Shown here: one piece after another, positions 1 through 10,401 of the stretch
Position numbering within the stretch: the stretch's first letter is position 1
Layout of the letters: each line of letters begins with the position of its first letter
Assembly: GCA_000934385.1 (NCBI GenBank)
Contig: KN880846.1
Coordinates: 1 to 15,861, forward strand
DNA from: Cylindrobasidium torrendii FP15055 ss-10
Taxonomy: Eukaryota; Basidiomycota; Agaricomycetes; Agaricales; Physalacriaceae
DNA: 15,861 nt
Direction: 5' to 3'
Position numbers and translations under genes: made by a program
Notes under the pieces: generated by a model
Seen by the model: the letters and a program-made list of their open reading frames with translations, nothing else
What the model was told of the DNA's origin: nothing
Databases searched by the model: none

Positions 1-800
1 AACCTTAACACTGAGTCAGCCGTGTCCTGGAAGTTCAAACGGTGAACGCACCTTGGTGGTTTCATCGGTAATCACACAGGCGAGCCGCGACGTTGCCTGT
101 AGTTCGAGCAAATCTCTCCAGCCCGCTGGTCGGCATCGCCATGAGCATGGGTGGTTCATACGCGGAGTTCAAACCAACGCGAGCTGTACGCACATTTGAC
201 TACGAATGCCGTTCATTCTCAGCCTCTAGTAGCTAGCTTAGACCATTCAACGCACTGTTCCGCTGGCGACAGACATTGCACGACCCCAGACGCGTAGCTT
301 TCCTCCCCTTTACAGTACTCGGCGCGCCTTTGTCCTGGGTTACGGAGAACTTGGTGAACGTTGTAGTTGACGGGGAACGGTGAAGCCGTCATGTAAGGAA
401 AGCGATCGCCTAGCGGATCAAATGGTCACGTTGCTCTCTTACTCTCATCGTCTGGATTTCTCGAAACATACGCGCTACCCAATTTGTCTGGCGAATCCAT
501 CGACCGTCGAACTTAACTGCATAAGCTTACACTTAACTAGAGGGCGACGCAGAATCCAGATCTTTTGCGGCTGCCGTTGATTACGGCCATCCGGCGGCCA
601 TCATACGGTAATCCAACCACTGCTCCCGCGTACAACGCAAGCCGACGCTTCTTTGTCCATTCTCTTCAGGGGCTGACGCAGTCGAGCGACAAAGGCAGGA
701 CAAAGGAAGCAGCGACCATAAATGCCGCGGCTAATCCCAGACTTCAACATCGAGATCCTTCCCCATCATCGACAAAGCAAAGTTCTCCAACGCCGCCGCC
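1..800. other. no supported gene
   Basis: Only short open frames (under 90 codons) occur here, with no domain-like sequence and no convincing chain of splice sites in phase. The last 20 bases form the leader of the gene starting at 801, including a good start context (ccgccgccATGG). Frames at 380-580 and 565-831 look like chance openings. A 5' UTR and promoter for the 801 gene are expected here, but no specific element can be named. Confidence 0.5.
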
Positions 801-1514
801 ATGGCCGACCATTGGTTTTCATCCAACATGATTGAGCCTAGCAAAGAAGTTACGGCCGATGTGGTTAGCAAAGTATTGGGTCCTGAAGCGCTTGAATACG
901 TCCGCACTTTAATGCTTGATTTAATTATCCTAACTCACGGTATACAAGGATGCCGAGAAGACTTTATCGATGATGCTATCAGCCTTGTCCGATGCCAAAG
1001 CCAAGATTTCTGCCCAAGTTGACGCTACACAGTCCGCACGGTGCGCGCGCAGGGCCGCAGAGGTAGCTGCCGAAACAGACGCCATTGATCGAATGCGCGC
1101 CGACGCAGCAGCCGCACAGAACTCTGCTGATCAGCGCCGCGACGCAGCACTTGGCCTCGTTGCCGAAGTCGAGGAAAAGGCGGGTTTTTCGTTTCATTAG
1201 GGGTCGCAGGACAATGAGCTGACAATGCTTTTCCTTCCAGAACCGCATGCTTAACCTTGCCAAGGCAAGGAATGAAAGAGCGCTCCGTCGCCGGCGCGCG
1301 CTCGAAAACAAGGTAAATTCAATCCCCATTGACGACGTATTCAATTGACGAGGATACAAAGAACTTGAAGCTCCGCCGCAGACGCGTACTTGCTACTTTT
1401 CGTGCCTTTGTCCTCTGTCTCATAGCCGCGGCGCTCGCAGCTTTGGCCCTCAAGGCGTCAAGGTGCATGTTGGCAAGACCGTTCCCTGTTGTCCATTCTG
1501 ACGGCATCCATTAG
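801..1514 (+). CDS. coiled-coil protein with a C-terminal membrane helix (four exons)
   Basis: Proposed exons are 801-899, 949-1167, 1241-1312 and 1362-1514, giving about 180 residues. The start has a strong context (gccgccATGG). Intron 1 (900-948, 49 bp) has a CTAAC branch-like site and keeps phase. Intron 3 (1313-1361, 49 bp) starts GTAAAT. The donor of intron 2 is unsure: GT at 1159 or 1168, or a GC donor at 1180, all keep the frame, with a CTGAC branch site and TTCCAG acceptor at 1240. Residues about 34-130 are Ala/Arg/Glu-rich with heptad-like spacing, suggesting a coiled coil. Then come RRRR (about 135-138) and one hydrophobic helix (about 143-160) close to the C-terminus. That layout suggests a tail-anchored protein with the coiled coil in the cytosol (inference). 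No family was recognised. Confidence 0.6.
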
Positions 1515-2687
1515 GCAATGAGGGTCTATTGTTTTTGCCAGACTTCCAATACCGCTATGCATAGCAGGTGGAATTCCTATGTTTAAAAACTAGTCTATCT
1601 ATTCATCCATTTGTCTTTCCATCCCTCATTACTTACAAGTCGCGCAATTCCGTAATGAGCCTTTAAGCGGCTTGTTCTTGTTTAAAAGAATCTATCTTTC
1701 AAGTTTCCTGTACTGCCAATGAAACTCGCTGCAAATTCCATTGCTTCTCATACCGTCTCGAGTCTAATGACAACCAACGCGCCTCGACTGTTGGACGAGA
1801 GCAAGGGACGGCACGATTTTACCAACTAATGGCAACTGGGTTTGTTGACGCTGCCATCGGCCTACCGAAACCAGGAATAGGACTCTCAACGTAGCGCGAT
1901 GCGCCGTTGAGTTATACGCGGATGATGGAGACCTGAACTCGGGGATAGGGATTAGAGTATGCGACGGCGATATGGGAGGACGCTCTGGGTCGGACAAATG
2001 CAACGAGCCTTATACGGCAATATGAGGCTTGCTCCTATCCCATAAGTTTTTCTAACCTTACGGGAGCCTTATAGGGCGCCGGTTTGGCAGGGGGATGCAG
2101 CCGCCCCATCAGGTCATTTTAGCTTTTGCGACCGATATTTCCAAATCGGTAGTATTGTTATAGAATGGAGAACGCTCCTTTGAATTAAGACGAGTAGGGG
2201 AGGTTAAACCTACATGTAGCGAAAATATAGTAGCCAAGTAGTAAAATGCAGCGTTCTTGAATGACTTTTCTGCCTTCGTAAGTTACCGCGCCAAACACGT
2301 TCAAGACAAGGAGTCGCAAAGTGGAAGGGAGAATTCCCAATGTTTGAACTTCGAAAGTTCTGTAATATTTATCGTATCAACCGCGAGCTCATGATAACTA
2401 CTTTAAAGCATGAATTATCCTAAAACCTGCACATGTACGGTTTCGGCGTCTTGGTCAACGGGAGTTGCAGGCTGGATTGAGATGGGAACTTCCAGAGGCA
2501 CTGCAAGTCATGTAGGATCGCGGTAAGTACGTGGATCGCACAAGAGGCTCTTCTAAAAAAGTTGCATTATCGAAAAACAAAGGAAACCACAAAGAGCGCA
2601 TGCATATCAATCAGTACGGAGGGATGGGTAACGAAGGATGAGATAGAGAGTTATGAACATGATGGTAAAGGGATAGATGCTATGGGT
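1515..2687. other. gene-poor spacer
   Basis: About 1.2 kb with frequent stops in all frames and AT-rich patches (for example 1560-1700). The first part probably holds the 3' UTR of the 801-1514 gene, and the last part that of the F-box gene, which ends at 2688 on the other strand; these two genes are convergent. A short frame beginning ATGACAACCAACGCG near 1768 looks exon-like but leads to no consistent gene. A near-duplicate string GAGCCTTATA(C/G)GG occurs near 2008 and 2065. No RNA gene was recognised. Confidence 0.5.
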
Positions 2688-4220
2688 TTATGAGTATTTG
2701 CACGCGAGTCGCTTAACCCCCTCCAAGGAAGTCAATGAACAGACGGAAAAAATGGTCTCGGACGAGCCAAGAGGCCGTCTTTGCTTCGCAGAGGTCTTTA
2801 CCTCGAATCCTAACCGCCTCCAATCGTTCGCCGTCACGTTCACGCCCTCCCAATCTTCGAGGTATACCCCGCGTGCATGGCACCCTTTCCAGACGGTTTT
2901 CCAAAATCGGATCGTTTCCGCATTCGCCGTCTGCCACAAATCCTTCTCCCCCAGCGAGTTCCTCCCGACGACATTCCTCCAACTTGCCGCCCCAGTGTTT
3001 TCGACCAAACTCTTGCGTTGATGCGCCCTGTGCACGCTCTCATACAGCCCGCATCCCATGTCCCGAACGTAATGCAAACTAGGGAACGCCTCGGGGCGCA
3101 GCAGACTGCGCATCTGCTCGAGAAGCACGAACTGAGATTCCCTATCCCCAGCCTCGTCGCCGAGAACGATGCCGCGAATCCCAATCAACCTGACCGTTGG
3201 GTGTGCGGGCAAAAGTTCGTGCAGCGCGAGCCAATCTGAATCGCCCCAGTTCCACTCCGCGTTAGCGCTGCAAATGAAGTCGCGCAGGTTTGGCACAAGT
3301 GCTGCAAGGTCGATGCGCCTAGCAGAGTTATCTGCAACCGGCGTAATGTAATGTTGGTCGAGAATAGATGAACTCGAATGTCCGAGCTCTAGCTGGATGA
3401 TGTTGTTCCCGTGGGCAACGAAGAAGTCTATGAATGATGGCGATGAGTAGGTGATATCTGTGGACTGGAGGGAGAGATTGCGAAGCGCAGGGAGATCCCA
3501 GGATGCAAGGAGGGAAAAGTCCTTTGCGTTCAAGCTGGTTTGTAGCGATTGAAGGTGCGGCAACGACAATGGCTGGCTTGGTAATGCGGGTCGCGCGTTC
3601 ATGGCATCGACAGGGACATGGAAATGCAGCTCCAGAAAGGTGAGGTGCTTGAGGACGGCGAATGATGGCATGCATTCGTAGGTCGTCCATGATAGCTTAC
3701 GAAGCTTGTTCGGGAGGAAGTTGAACAGGTCGTCTGGCTTGCATTTCTTCTCTTCGTCCAGCCTGACGGAAGGCTTGTTGATGCTCATAACGGAAAGGCG
3801 AATTGAGCGGCGGTCGCCGTAGATCTCGAGATTGGGCGCATGGTCGAGAATGGTACGGAGGTCGGCAGGATTGCATTTGTCGAAAGGGCTCTGGCTTTCA
3901 ACATGGACGCGACGGATCCACTGGCCATATAGACGTGAGCTGGACAGAGTGCATGCGAGCTTGGCGGCGTCCCGGGACCTGCTGATCCACACATACTCAT
4001 ACAGGAATTCGGATGTCCAGCTATGCCATTGACGACAAACGAGGGCTAGGCGTCGTTTTTGTCGCATGGACGCGTGGTATGCGGCTAGGCGCAGCTGAAA
4101 TGAGTGTGGCGGGTCCAGGAATGAGACGGCGCGCGCGGCATCAACTGGGTTGGAGTTGGATAGGGTGGCGAAGCGTAGGACAAGAATCCAAATTTCTGGC
4201 GGGAGGCCCGTCGCATCCAT
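2688..4220 (-). CDS. F-box-like protein, single exon
   Basis: An uninterrupted frame of 510 residues starts at the ATG at 4220. The N-terminus carries an F-box-like module: LPPEIWILVLRFAT (residues about 6-19), an insert, RRLALVCRQW (about 56-65) and WTSEFLYEYVWI (about 68-79). This is the usual mushroom F-box layout, where LPPEI opens the domain and the VCRxW / LYExVWI part closes it. The rest has loosely leucine-rich segments (for example LRKLSW, LTFLELHFHV, LRNLSLQST), as expected for a substrate-recognition region. F-box proteins bind Skp1 in SCF ubiquitin ligases and choose substrates; no substrate can be inferred. The frame stays open upstream to an ATG at 4325, but the extra 35 residues are unlike the family, so 4220 is preferred. 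There are no frame breaks. Paralogues are usually numerous in these fungi. Confidence 0.85.
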   Translation of the reverse strand: MDATGLPPEIWILVLRFATLSNSNPVDAARAVSFLDPPHSFQLRLAAYHASMRQKRRLALVCRQWHSWTSEFLYEYVWISRSRDAAKLACTLSSSRLYGQWIRRVHVESQSPFDKCNPADLRTILDHAPNLEIYGDRRSIRLSVMSINKPSVRLDEEKKCKPDDLFNFLPNKLRKLSWTTYECMPSFAVLKHLTFLELHFHVPVDAMNARPALPSQPLSLPHLQSLQTSLNAKDFSLLASWDLPALRNLSLQSTDITYSSPSFIDFFVAHGNNIIQLELGHSSSSILDQHYITPVADNSARRIDLAALVPNLRDFICSANAEWNWGDSDWLALHELLPAHPTVRLIGIRGIVLGDEAGDRESQFVLLEQMRSLLRPEAFPSLHYVRDMGCGLYESVHRAHQRKSLVENTGAASWRNVVGRNSLGEKDLWQTANAETIRFWKTVWKGCHARGVYLEDWEGVNVTANDWRRLGFEVKTSAKQRRPLGSSETIFSVCSLTSLEGVKRLACKYS

Positions 4221-4230
4221 CCAGTCGTTA

Positions 4231-4656
4231 TTAATTTTGAATCGTTTGCGTTGCTTGCAGTACGGTACGCAAGAGAGTCGAGAGACGATTTGCCTGGCGT
4301 CTGAACTCGTCAGCCACGGAGGCATAGACGCTCTGGATGGTGGTAGTGGGGTTGTGACTTGCTGCGAAGGCGTTGGAACGGGTTTGCTTGTAGTTCAGGC
4401 TGGACAGAATCGTGTCAGTCGGCCGGTTGCTCAGCAAACATGGCATGGAATACCTCAGCGTCGGCGGTGCACTGGCCGCGTCCGGATGACCGGCGCGGGA
4501 AACGCAGGCGCGCGAGGGGATAGCGTTGCTTCCGGCGGTCGTGGTGGGGAGAGACCCAAGTCGCCTTGGCGCAAAATCGCCGCCGACGGCGATCAAAATG
4601 TCGCTGACCAGGGTACTGCCCCATAAATGGATGAAGGCCAAGCGGTTCTTATGCAT
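4231..4656 (-). other. open frame just upstream of the F-box gene (uORF or chance)
   Basis: A 141-codon ATG frame ends with TAA ten bases before the chosen F-box start, in a different frame. Its last 30 residues look like an amphipathic helix, but no splice path joins it to the F-box frame: there is no usable acceptor between its stop and the F-box ATG. It overlaps the start of the candidate plus-strand gene at 4627. It may be 5' leader of the F-box transcript, a small separate gene or chance. Confidence 0.2.
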
Positions 4657-5134
4657 CGCTGGAGTTACCGCAAAGCTTGTGAGACGCGCTTCCCGCCACC
4701 ATATTTATGTAAGTATCTCTCATGTCTTTCTCCAGCAGTAGCAGGGAATGTGGAAATGGACGATGAGAAAACGGTGTACACTATATTGATGCAAGCGTAT
4801 GCGTACGATGCCAGGTTGTCTCAACGGCCATTGGCGAGAGTCCTAAAGTACATATAACGATAGCTACACAGACTCGCTCGGGACCGACTAGCCTACCAAG
4901 GAACAGATATTACCGATATGGGCACCCAACGCGCCGACTTTCATGAGTATTGGCGGCAGCTCCAACTGCAACGCCAACGCAAGGCTGTACAGTACTCCGT
5001 TTACGTTGAGCGTGTGGGAAGCAAGATACTAGGCGCCGGATGAGTGCACATTGCTAAAGGGAGCCGTGGAAGACGTCCTTCGTGTGCTGGAACAAAGACA
5101 GGCCGCCCGTACAAGGCGACGCGGACTAACCTAA
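4627..5134 (+). CDS. hypothetical small protein (tentative four exons)
   Basis: Proposed exons are 4627-4708, 4745-4839, 4892-5011 and 5060-5134, giving 123 residues. Supporting it: an ideal donor GTAAGT at 4709, introns of 52 bp (4840-4891) and 48 bp (5012-5059), and phases that agree at every junction. Against it: the first intron would be only 36 bp, although that one can also be read through in frame, and each exon is short, so chance is a real alternative. The encoded protein ends in a basic helix (EDVLRVLEQRQAARTRRR). No family was recognised. The gene would be divergent from the F-box gene, with about 400 bp between starts. A competing model keeps the frame from ATG 4918 through 5043. 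Confidence 0.3.
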
Positions 5135-6600
5135 ACGCGCCTGCTGAGCCAAGTACCGCGTCGCCGGTCACCTAACATCGAGTTGACCTTGCAGAACCGG
5201 CGCCGGGCATCCGCGGTCGCTGTGGATTGGAATTTGTAGGCTGGACAAGAGGGGGGGAATTGAATGCACGGAAGAGCGGCGTATCGCGACAACATGCACG
5301 TCCGCTTTTTACGTCCTGTTTGGCGGAGTAATGGCGCTGGCAAAGAAGCAAAGGTGTCGGATGATTTTCCGGCGAGGCAGACAATCCGCTGGGATATGGT
5401 GAAGGCAGCCACAGGCGTGTGCAATATGCGGCGAGTAGATTGGACTGGTTGACGGCATAGCCATGCGTACGCGGCCAGCGAAGTAAAACGTGAAGAAAGA
5501 CGCAAATGGGTGGGCTCTGCTGCATTGTGCGGTTAGACTGGGCTTTGGTCGCGGCGGTATGGGTGGGTTTGTTGTTTGAGAGGTAATGTGGAATTGCAGA
5601 TGTAGACGGCTTTGACGGCTGTGCAAGACTAGCGAGCGCGGTTCCCCGTGAAACTGGGCTCATGTTCTGGCCGAGAAAACAATTGAACGTATCCACGACT
5701 GCAATGTCAGGTTTCCCTTGGGCTACAAACATCCGCGGCAGTCAGCTGAAAACGCACCTTTGGGATATCCCCCACAGACTGCTCAGGCGCCAGAAGAGTC
5801 GCCTACAACGGTTAGTATGCGTCAGAGAATATGGAGGATACACACCATGTTTACGGTAATCCCAGATTTCCATCTGCTCCTCAGCCGCTTTCGCCAGGTT
5901 GAGCCGCTCGAGTCCAATCCCTTGTACTGCCGATTTGAGGCGCATGCGTTGTAGCTTTCTTGTCATAGGTCAAAGGAGTCATAGATTCTGTGAACGTCGC
6001 AGGCTGTGTGGGATTCCGAATCGTCGAAAGGGGGGCGGGGACATGGATAGCAGAGATCGTTGCCCTGCGGCAACGTCCGCTACTGCTGTGCTGGACGGCA
6101 GCTGAGGCGCAGGAGGCGGATGCGACCCGCTCAACAACAAGCAAAAGATAGTGTCGCAAGTCTATCCAATGGCCGTCACAGGAGATGGTCGCATTGGCAG
6201 TCGCAATCAATGCTGGCCGTCTAAGGACGCCGCCGCCGGCAACATCAAGCCACGTGGAAATACCATCGATCGATGCGGCATCAGATCCGGTATGTGAAAG
6301 CGAACAAACGCAGGGTAATTGAGGCCGCCGTCCAAGTTCCAACGCGGTCGACTGCTCGATTGAGGTTTGCCAATTTTCAGCAAAGCGCTGATGCAACGCT
6401 GACATCCGCTGGTCAACAAATTGTCCCCGTTGGGAACAGGATACGGCGTGCACAGTTTGTATACGTTCCAAACGCGAGTTTCTAAACAAACGCGAGCACA
6501 CTGGCGTTATTTCCTCCCGAAATGTATACGAAATATGAGGGTTTGGTCAGAAAGCTAAGGTTTGAATTCTGCTAGCTAGCCGAATTTGCAAATGTATTTA
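5135..6600. other. unresolved region with overlapping weak open frames
   Basis: Several moderately long frames overlap on both strands and none can be made into a convincing gene. On the minus strand, 5172-5732 is open for 186 codons from an ATG, but the two other minus frames are open across the same stretch, which points to few stop codons rather than coding. On the plus strand, 5660-5810 reads as a Pro/Gln-rich exon-like segment ending at a possible donor (5811 or 5815), and 5967-6288 reads well apart from one in-frame TAG at 6150-6152. No domain was recognised. The last 100 bases before 6601 are AT-rich and may be the transposase 3' UTR or the element's edge. Confidence 0.4.
5881..6405 (-). 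CDS. hypothetical open frame, doubtful
   Basis: The frame is open for 206 codons up to 6501, but the first ATG is at 6405, which leaves about 174 residues (starting MSALHQRF). The protein is rich in Ser, Ala and Thr, with one hydrophobic patch (HYLLLVVERV), and shows no recognisable domain or clear start context. It lies tail-to-tail-like with nothing definite, 200 bp downstream of the transposase stop and on the same strand. It could be an exon of a longer gene, a relic inside the mobile-element neighbourhood, or a chance opening. The plus strand across the same bases is also partly open. Confidence 0.2.
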   Translation of the reverse strand: MSALHQRFAENWQTSIEQSTALELGRRPQLPCVCSLSHTGSDAASIDGISTWLDVAGGGVLRRPALIATANATISCDGHWIDLRHYLLLVVERVASASCASAAVQHSSSGRCRRATISAIHVPAPLSTIRNPTQPATFTESMTPLTYDKKATTHAPQIGSTRDWTRAAQPGESG

Positions 6601-9600
6601 CTAATCGCGAGAAAGACTCAGGAAGACCGTACGTCCGTGAGAGTAATCGTAACGAGCCGCCTGGGACAACACCTCGTCAAAACTGATCTCATCTAAGCCT
6701 GCTATGTCGGTGGAGAAAGACGCCGCCCTTAGTGCGGGAAAGCGAGAGAACGGGTCCCAGCGTCCGGCTGGCAAGGGCGCTTGACGACGCACGGATAACT
6801 TTACCTTCCCGTTTGCCCCTACCGTCATTTTTTCAATACTTCCGGCGTGAACGATTCCCATTTCCTTTGCGGACGTGGTGTACAGGATGTTGGCGTTTCC
6901 TGCATGCGTCGAAGACCTGGAGAAGTTGAAGCCGTTGTGCCGACGATGTGCGTATTCCTTGTACAAGAGGCGGGTCGGCCCGGCGCGTTTGCGTTGCGGT
7001 TCCGCTGCTGCGTCCTCATCATCCATAATTTGGTCTTCCTGGGCGGGAAGAGAAAAGCTTTTGGTAAACAGCCTTTTGATCTCGAGCAACGCTTGCGATG
7101 GATGTTCGCGGCGCAGCCACAATCGCAGGTTTCCTGCACGGTGAAAACATTGCATGATGGTTCTTTCCCATGGACCTACGAAGCATGAGAGATGAGTCAC
7201 GGACACGCTGAACGCCCACCGTCTAAGTGTGAATTGTTGGGAATCTTTTGCAATGCGCCTATGAGACGCTCAAACGGAAATGTCCACCAGGACATCACTG
7301 GACCAAAGAGGAGAAGAAATTCGTAGATGTGGAACGCGACGTGAAAGTTGGGCTTCTCCTTGCGAGTGCGCGCGTGCGGGAATAGATTATACAGGTCGTC
7401 CAGCCAGCGCTTTAACAACGACCGATACATCTCAGCGCGGTTGAGACTTGCCGTAGAGAAGCAGGCGATAGTCACAGCTAAGAAGAGGCACATGCTGTGA
7501 TCAAGCACGCGCAGGAGTGACGAGCCGGCGTCTGGCTGGCTCCCCTCGTCATCCCCCCACAACGTTACTAGGGCAATGGGTAAGTAGACGGTGCTTAGAA
7601 GTCTCCATTCATCGGCTTTGATGGTCCCAGCAGCGGCGTGGCCATAATTCTTTGGAACCGAGTTCACCCAAGACGGCGTTTGCGTATTTCTGATGACCTC
7701 TTGGACGTGCAGAAGCGTTTCCACTGTTCCAGTAGCGCTCCCAAAATCTTGACAAACTGCGGGTTGCTTAGTTCGACGCTGAACGTGGATTAGTTAGCGC
7801 GCGCAATTAGGATTATTTGCGTACCCAATCGAGCAACAAACCAACTATGTCGGCCTTAGTTGGGGATCGATTGACGGATTGAAACCTGACTTCTTTGGTT
7901 GCGCTTTTTGACTGTACAAGAGCAGCTATATCCGGCGGGGGCTGGAACGGCACATCAATACGCAGCCCAATGGACGTAGCCACCCACTGGAGGGCTGGTA
8001 AGTTTGCCGAGTGCAACCTGTTGAAGACTTTCTCCAGCGGCGTCGCAGCGGTTCCCTCTAAGGAGAGCGTCAAGAGTTGATGGATTTGGGAAACTGAGAC
8101 AACGTCGTTTGGCTTGAGGGTATTGCCTGAATATGCTGGCCCAGGAAAAACGTATGCGTAGCTACGGTGCTCGGTAAGAACGCTAAGAAAGATAGTAATA
8201 GAAAAAGCGCGCACGGAAGGTCCTTGGGCCCGCGATTACCGCTCCGTTTTGATACAGGCGTTTTCTCCGTCTCAGATCCCAGACGAAGGGCCTCCGTGCA
8301 GTGGAATTTAACAAGACCTTCCAGCAGACAATGCATGCTGTCTATCACCAGCATACGGGTTGGATCCCAGTAGGGCAACAGCCACAGCGAAGACCACCGC
8401 ACCCCGGTTCTGTTGTATATCTCCTTCCGGCGCCTCTCATTCGATGCATCTCGCCATTCGTGCGCAGCGCTCCTCATTTCATCTACATTTCGAAGTCGCC
8501 ACTTCTCAAAATCGGTATTTGTTGCATTGGCTTGGCCCAAGAGGTCGCACATGGAGCAAACAAAATGCGACCCGTGGCTCATCAAGCCGGCAATGTCGCG
8601 GGCAGCTGGGAGGTCGTTGACGGACAAAACTATGGCGGTTTCGACTACCACCGGGGTTGAAGACGTTGCTGTGCGCGATAATAGTAGTCCCGGGTCCCAT
8701 GCTTCAGCAAACTGCTCAACGACGGGTCGAGCGAAGTGGTCCAACTCCTCCGCTTTGACGTGATCTGGTCCCAGATAGATGCCTCCCATGTAGAGATACT
8801 CTGGTAGGTAACGCATCGAGGGGTCAAGAGCTTGATTAGCAGCTGAAATTACGCCTATCGACGCCGTCTTCCCGCGTTGGCGCAAGCCCTCAGGATTGAA
8901 TGAATCGGAGTGGAGGGAATACGCCAGACGAATTTTACCGCCGCGGTCCAGAAATGGCGAACCGTCTGGCGCCTGAAAATCACGCAAAAAATCGGAATGA
9001 AATATGTTCTTGCTGCCGGCAGGTTGCATTGTTCTGAAGGCAGCCAGCGCATCGTCGGTAGCCGCGATAGACTGACTCAGGAACGTGGGATCGGAGAGCA
9101 CTCGTGCTAGGTAGTCGCGTAGAGATGCGACGAGATATGGCCTGGCGGGATATTGGGTGCCGTCGGCTCGCGTCACCAGGAGTTGTGTCCCGCATTGGCG
9201 CCTGGACTCCTCGTCGCAAACCGCGTTTTGACATGCTTCCGGAAAGCTAGGACTGAGCTCCAGGGGGCCCTGTTTGGCAAGATGGGTGAAGCTGCATTTG
9301 GGACAGGCGGCATACAGAAGAAATCGACTCCGCGAGTCAAATTGCTGGAGTACCGCCCGAATATTGCCGGGAAGGTCGTTGTGGACGGCTTGCTGATCAG
9401 GCGGAAGATCTGCATCGGTGCGAAGGGCTGATTTCATTGACACCTTGATTATACAATTAACGTAGGAAAGGAGAAAATTGGTCGACTCGTGTGAAAGGTG
9501 CATAATGAAGGCACATATCATACCGAGCAGTGTCATCAGCTGCGATAAGATGTGACGGTTGTCAAAAGCGCCATCGTACGCGGGATCTTGCAAGAGGTTA

Positions 9601-10240
9601 GAATCGCGCTGTGAGAATGCAACTTTAACACACCGGCGTCGACGGGGATTGGGCCATTATTTTGGACAGGAAGAGAGGCCTCACATGCGTCTAGAATCGC
9701 CGAAAGTTGCTGCGCTTCTAGCTTAACAGCCGCCAGCCTGGACTCGTAGTCCCCGTCCATTTCGCTAGGTCCCGCCAGGTTGAACGCTGCTCGCGCTGTG
9801 ACGCGACCTTGGGATAGAATTGTACGCAAGTTTGTTTCAGAAATGCCGTCCGGGATTCTCTCCAATCGTCGGCGCAAATCAGCCAGCTCCCTTTCCGAGT
9901 ACTCGATGATAGCCCAAGCATCTCGAAAGCTTTTGCGAGATGTCTGAGCGGGAATTTGGTCAGGACTAGCACGACTGCCAGCAGAGTAAGAGGCATTTGC
10001 CGATGGGAACGAACGAAAAGATGGAGGGCTAGCGGTGCTTGAAGTTGACGAAGGCGAAGTGGATGGTGCAGTGCTGGACAACAGATTCTCTACGCTTTTG
10101 TAGATGTCCTCTTGCCGAAGAGGTTTGAGAGAGGACGGTAAATGCTCCGCCGCTCTGGAATAAACGTCATTTGAAGACGAAAACAACTTGCTGCAATCGC
10201 TTTGTTGACTATCCGGCGGGTCGGCGCACAGCGCAGCCAT
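6601..10240 (-). CDS. tnp2-type (CACTA/EnSpm-like) DNA transposase, five exons, apparently full length
   Basis: Exons in transcription order are 10240-9634, 9586-8215, 8161-7825, 7778-7220 and 7175-6601; the introns are 47, 53, 46 and 44 bp and the 1149-residue frame is unbroken. Exon 1 is Ser-rich, then helical. Exon 2 carries a CxxC pair (about 297/300), the catalytic-region motif HSDSFNP (Asp about 430), VNDLPAARDIAG (Asp about 527), CSMC (about 546-549), and WLLPYWDP followed by VIDSMHCLLEGLV (Asp 618, His 621, Glu 625). These match the tnp2 transposase pattern of mushroom CACTA-like elements. Exon 4 holds the DUF4218-like block (KPNFHVAFHIYEF, then SWWTFPFERLIGAL, about 914-946). Exon 5 ends with the usual tail, STHAGN through VFLSLSRD. 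Role: cut-and-paste transposition. A zinc-rich N-terminus often seen in the family is not visible, so an upstream exon may be missing; an in-frame acceptor (tgtag) lies just before the ATG. Confidence 0.9.
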
Positions 10241-10326
10241 CAGGTATGCATTTGATTCCTACAACCGTTTGAGTCAAACAGAGCGGCTGACAGCGAGCAG
10301 AACTCGCCCATGATTCATCATCCTGC

Positions 10327-10401
10327 TTGGGCGCGACGTCTTGCTTGGGCGCGACGTCTTGCTTGGGCGCGACGGTTTGCTTAGGAGCAACGACCGCCTG
10401 C
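10327..10401. repeat. tandem 18-bp repeat, about four copies
   Basis: Units ttgggcgcgacgtcttgc at 10327-10344 and 10345-10362 are identical. The third (10363-10380) differs at two bases and the fourth (10381-10401) is diverged and 21 bp long. The unit is a multiple of three. On the minus strand one frame reads a repeated APKQDV hexapeptide and another a repeated SRPSKT; on the plus strand one reads LGATSC. The array sits 90 bp upstream of the transposase ATG and may be part of an N-terminal exon, or a subterminal repeat of the element. Confidence 0.85.

Noticed and set aside
2688..4325. Longer F-box start at 4325
   Set aside because: The added 35 residues do not resemble F-box N-termini, while the ATG at 4220 places LPPEIW five residues in, as is typical.
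4770..4790. CACTA string as a possible transposon end
   Set aside because: It has no inverted partner with further matching bases beyond the transposase on the other side, and such a pentamer occurs by chance.
5172..5732. 186-codon minus-strand ATG frame
   Set aside because: All three minus frames are open together here, there is no domain and no start or splice support.
5967..6288. Plus-strand protein-like frame with one TAG
   Set aside because: No intron removes the stop in phase, the overlapping minus strand is also open and no family is recognised; kept only as a note.
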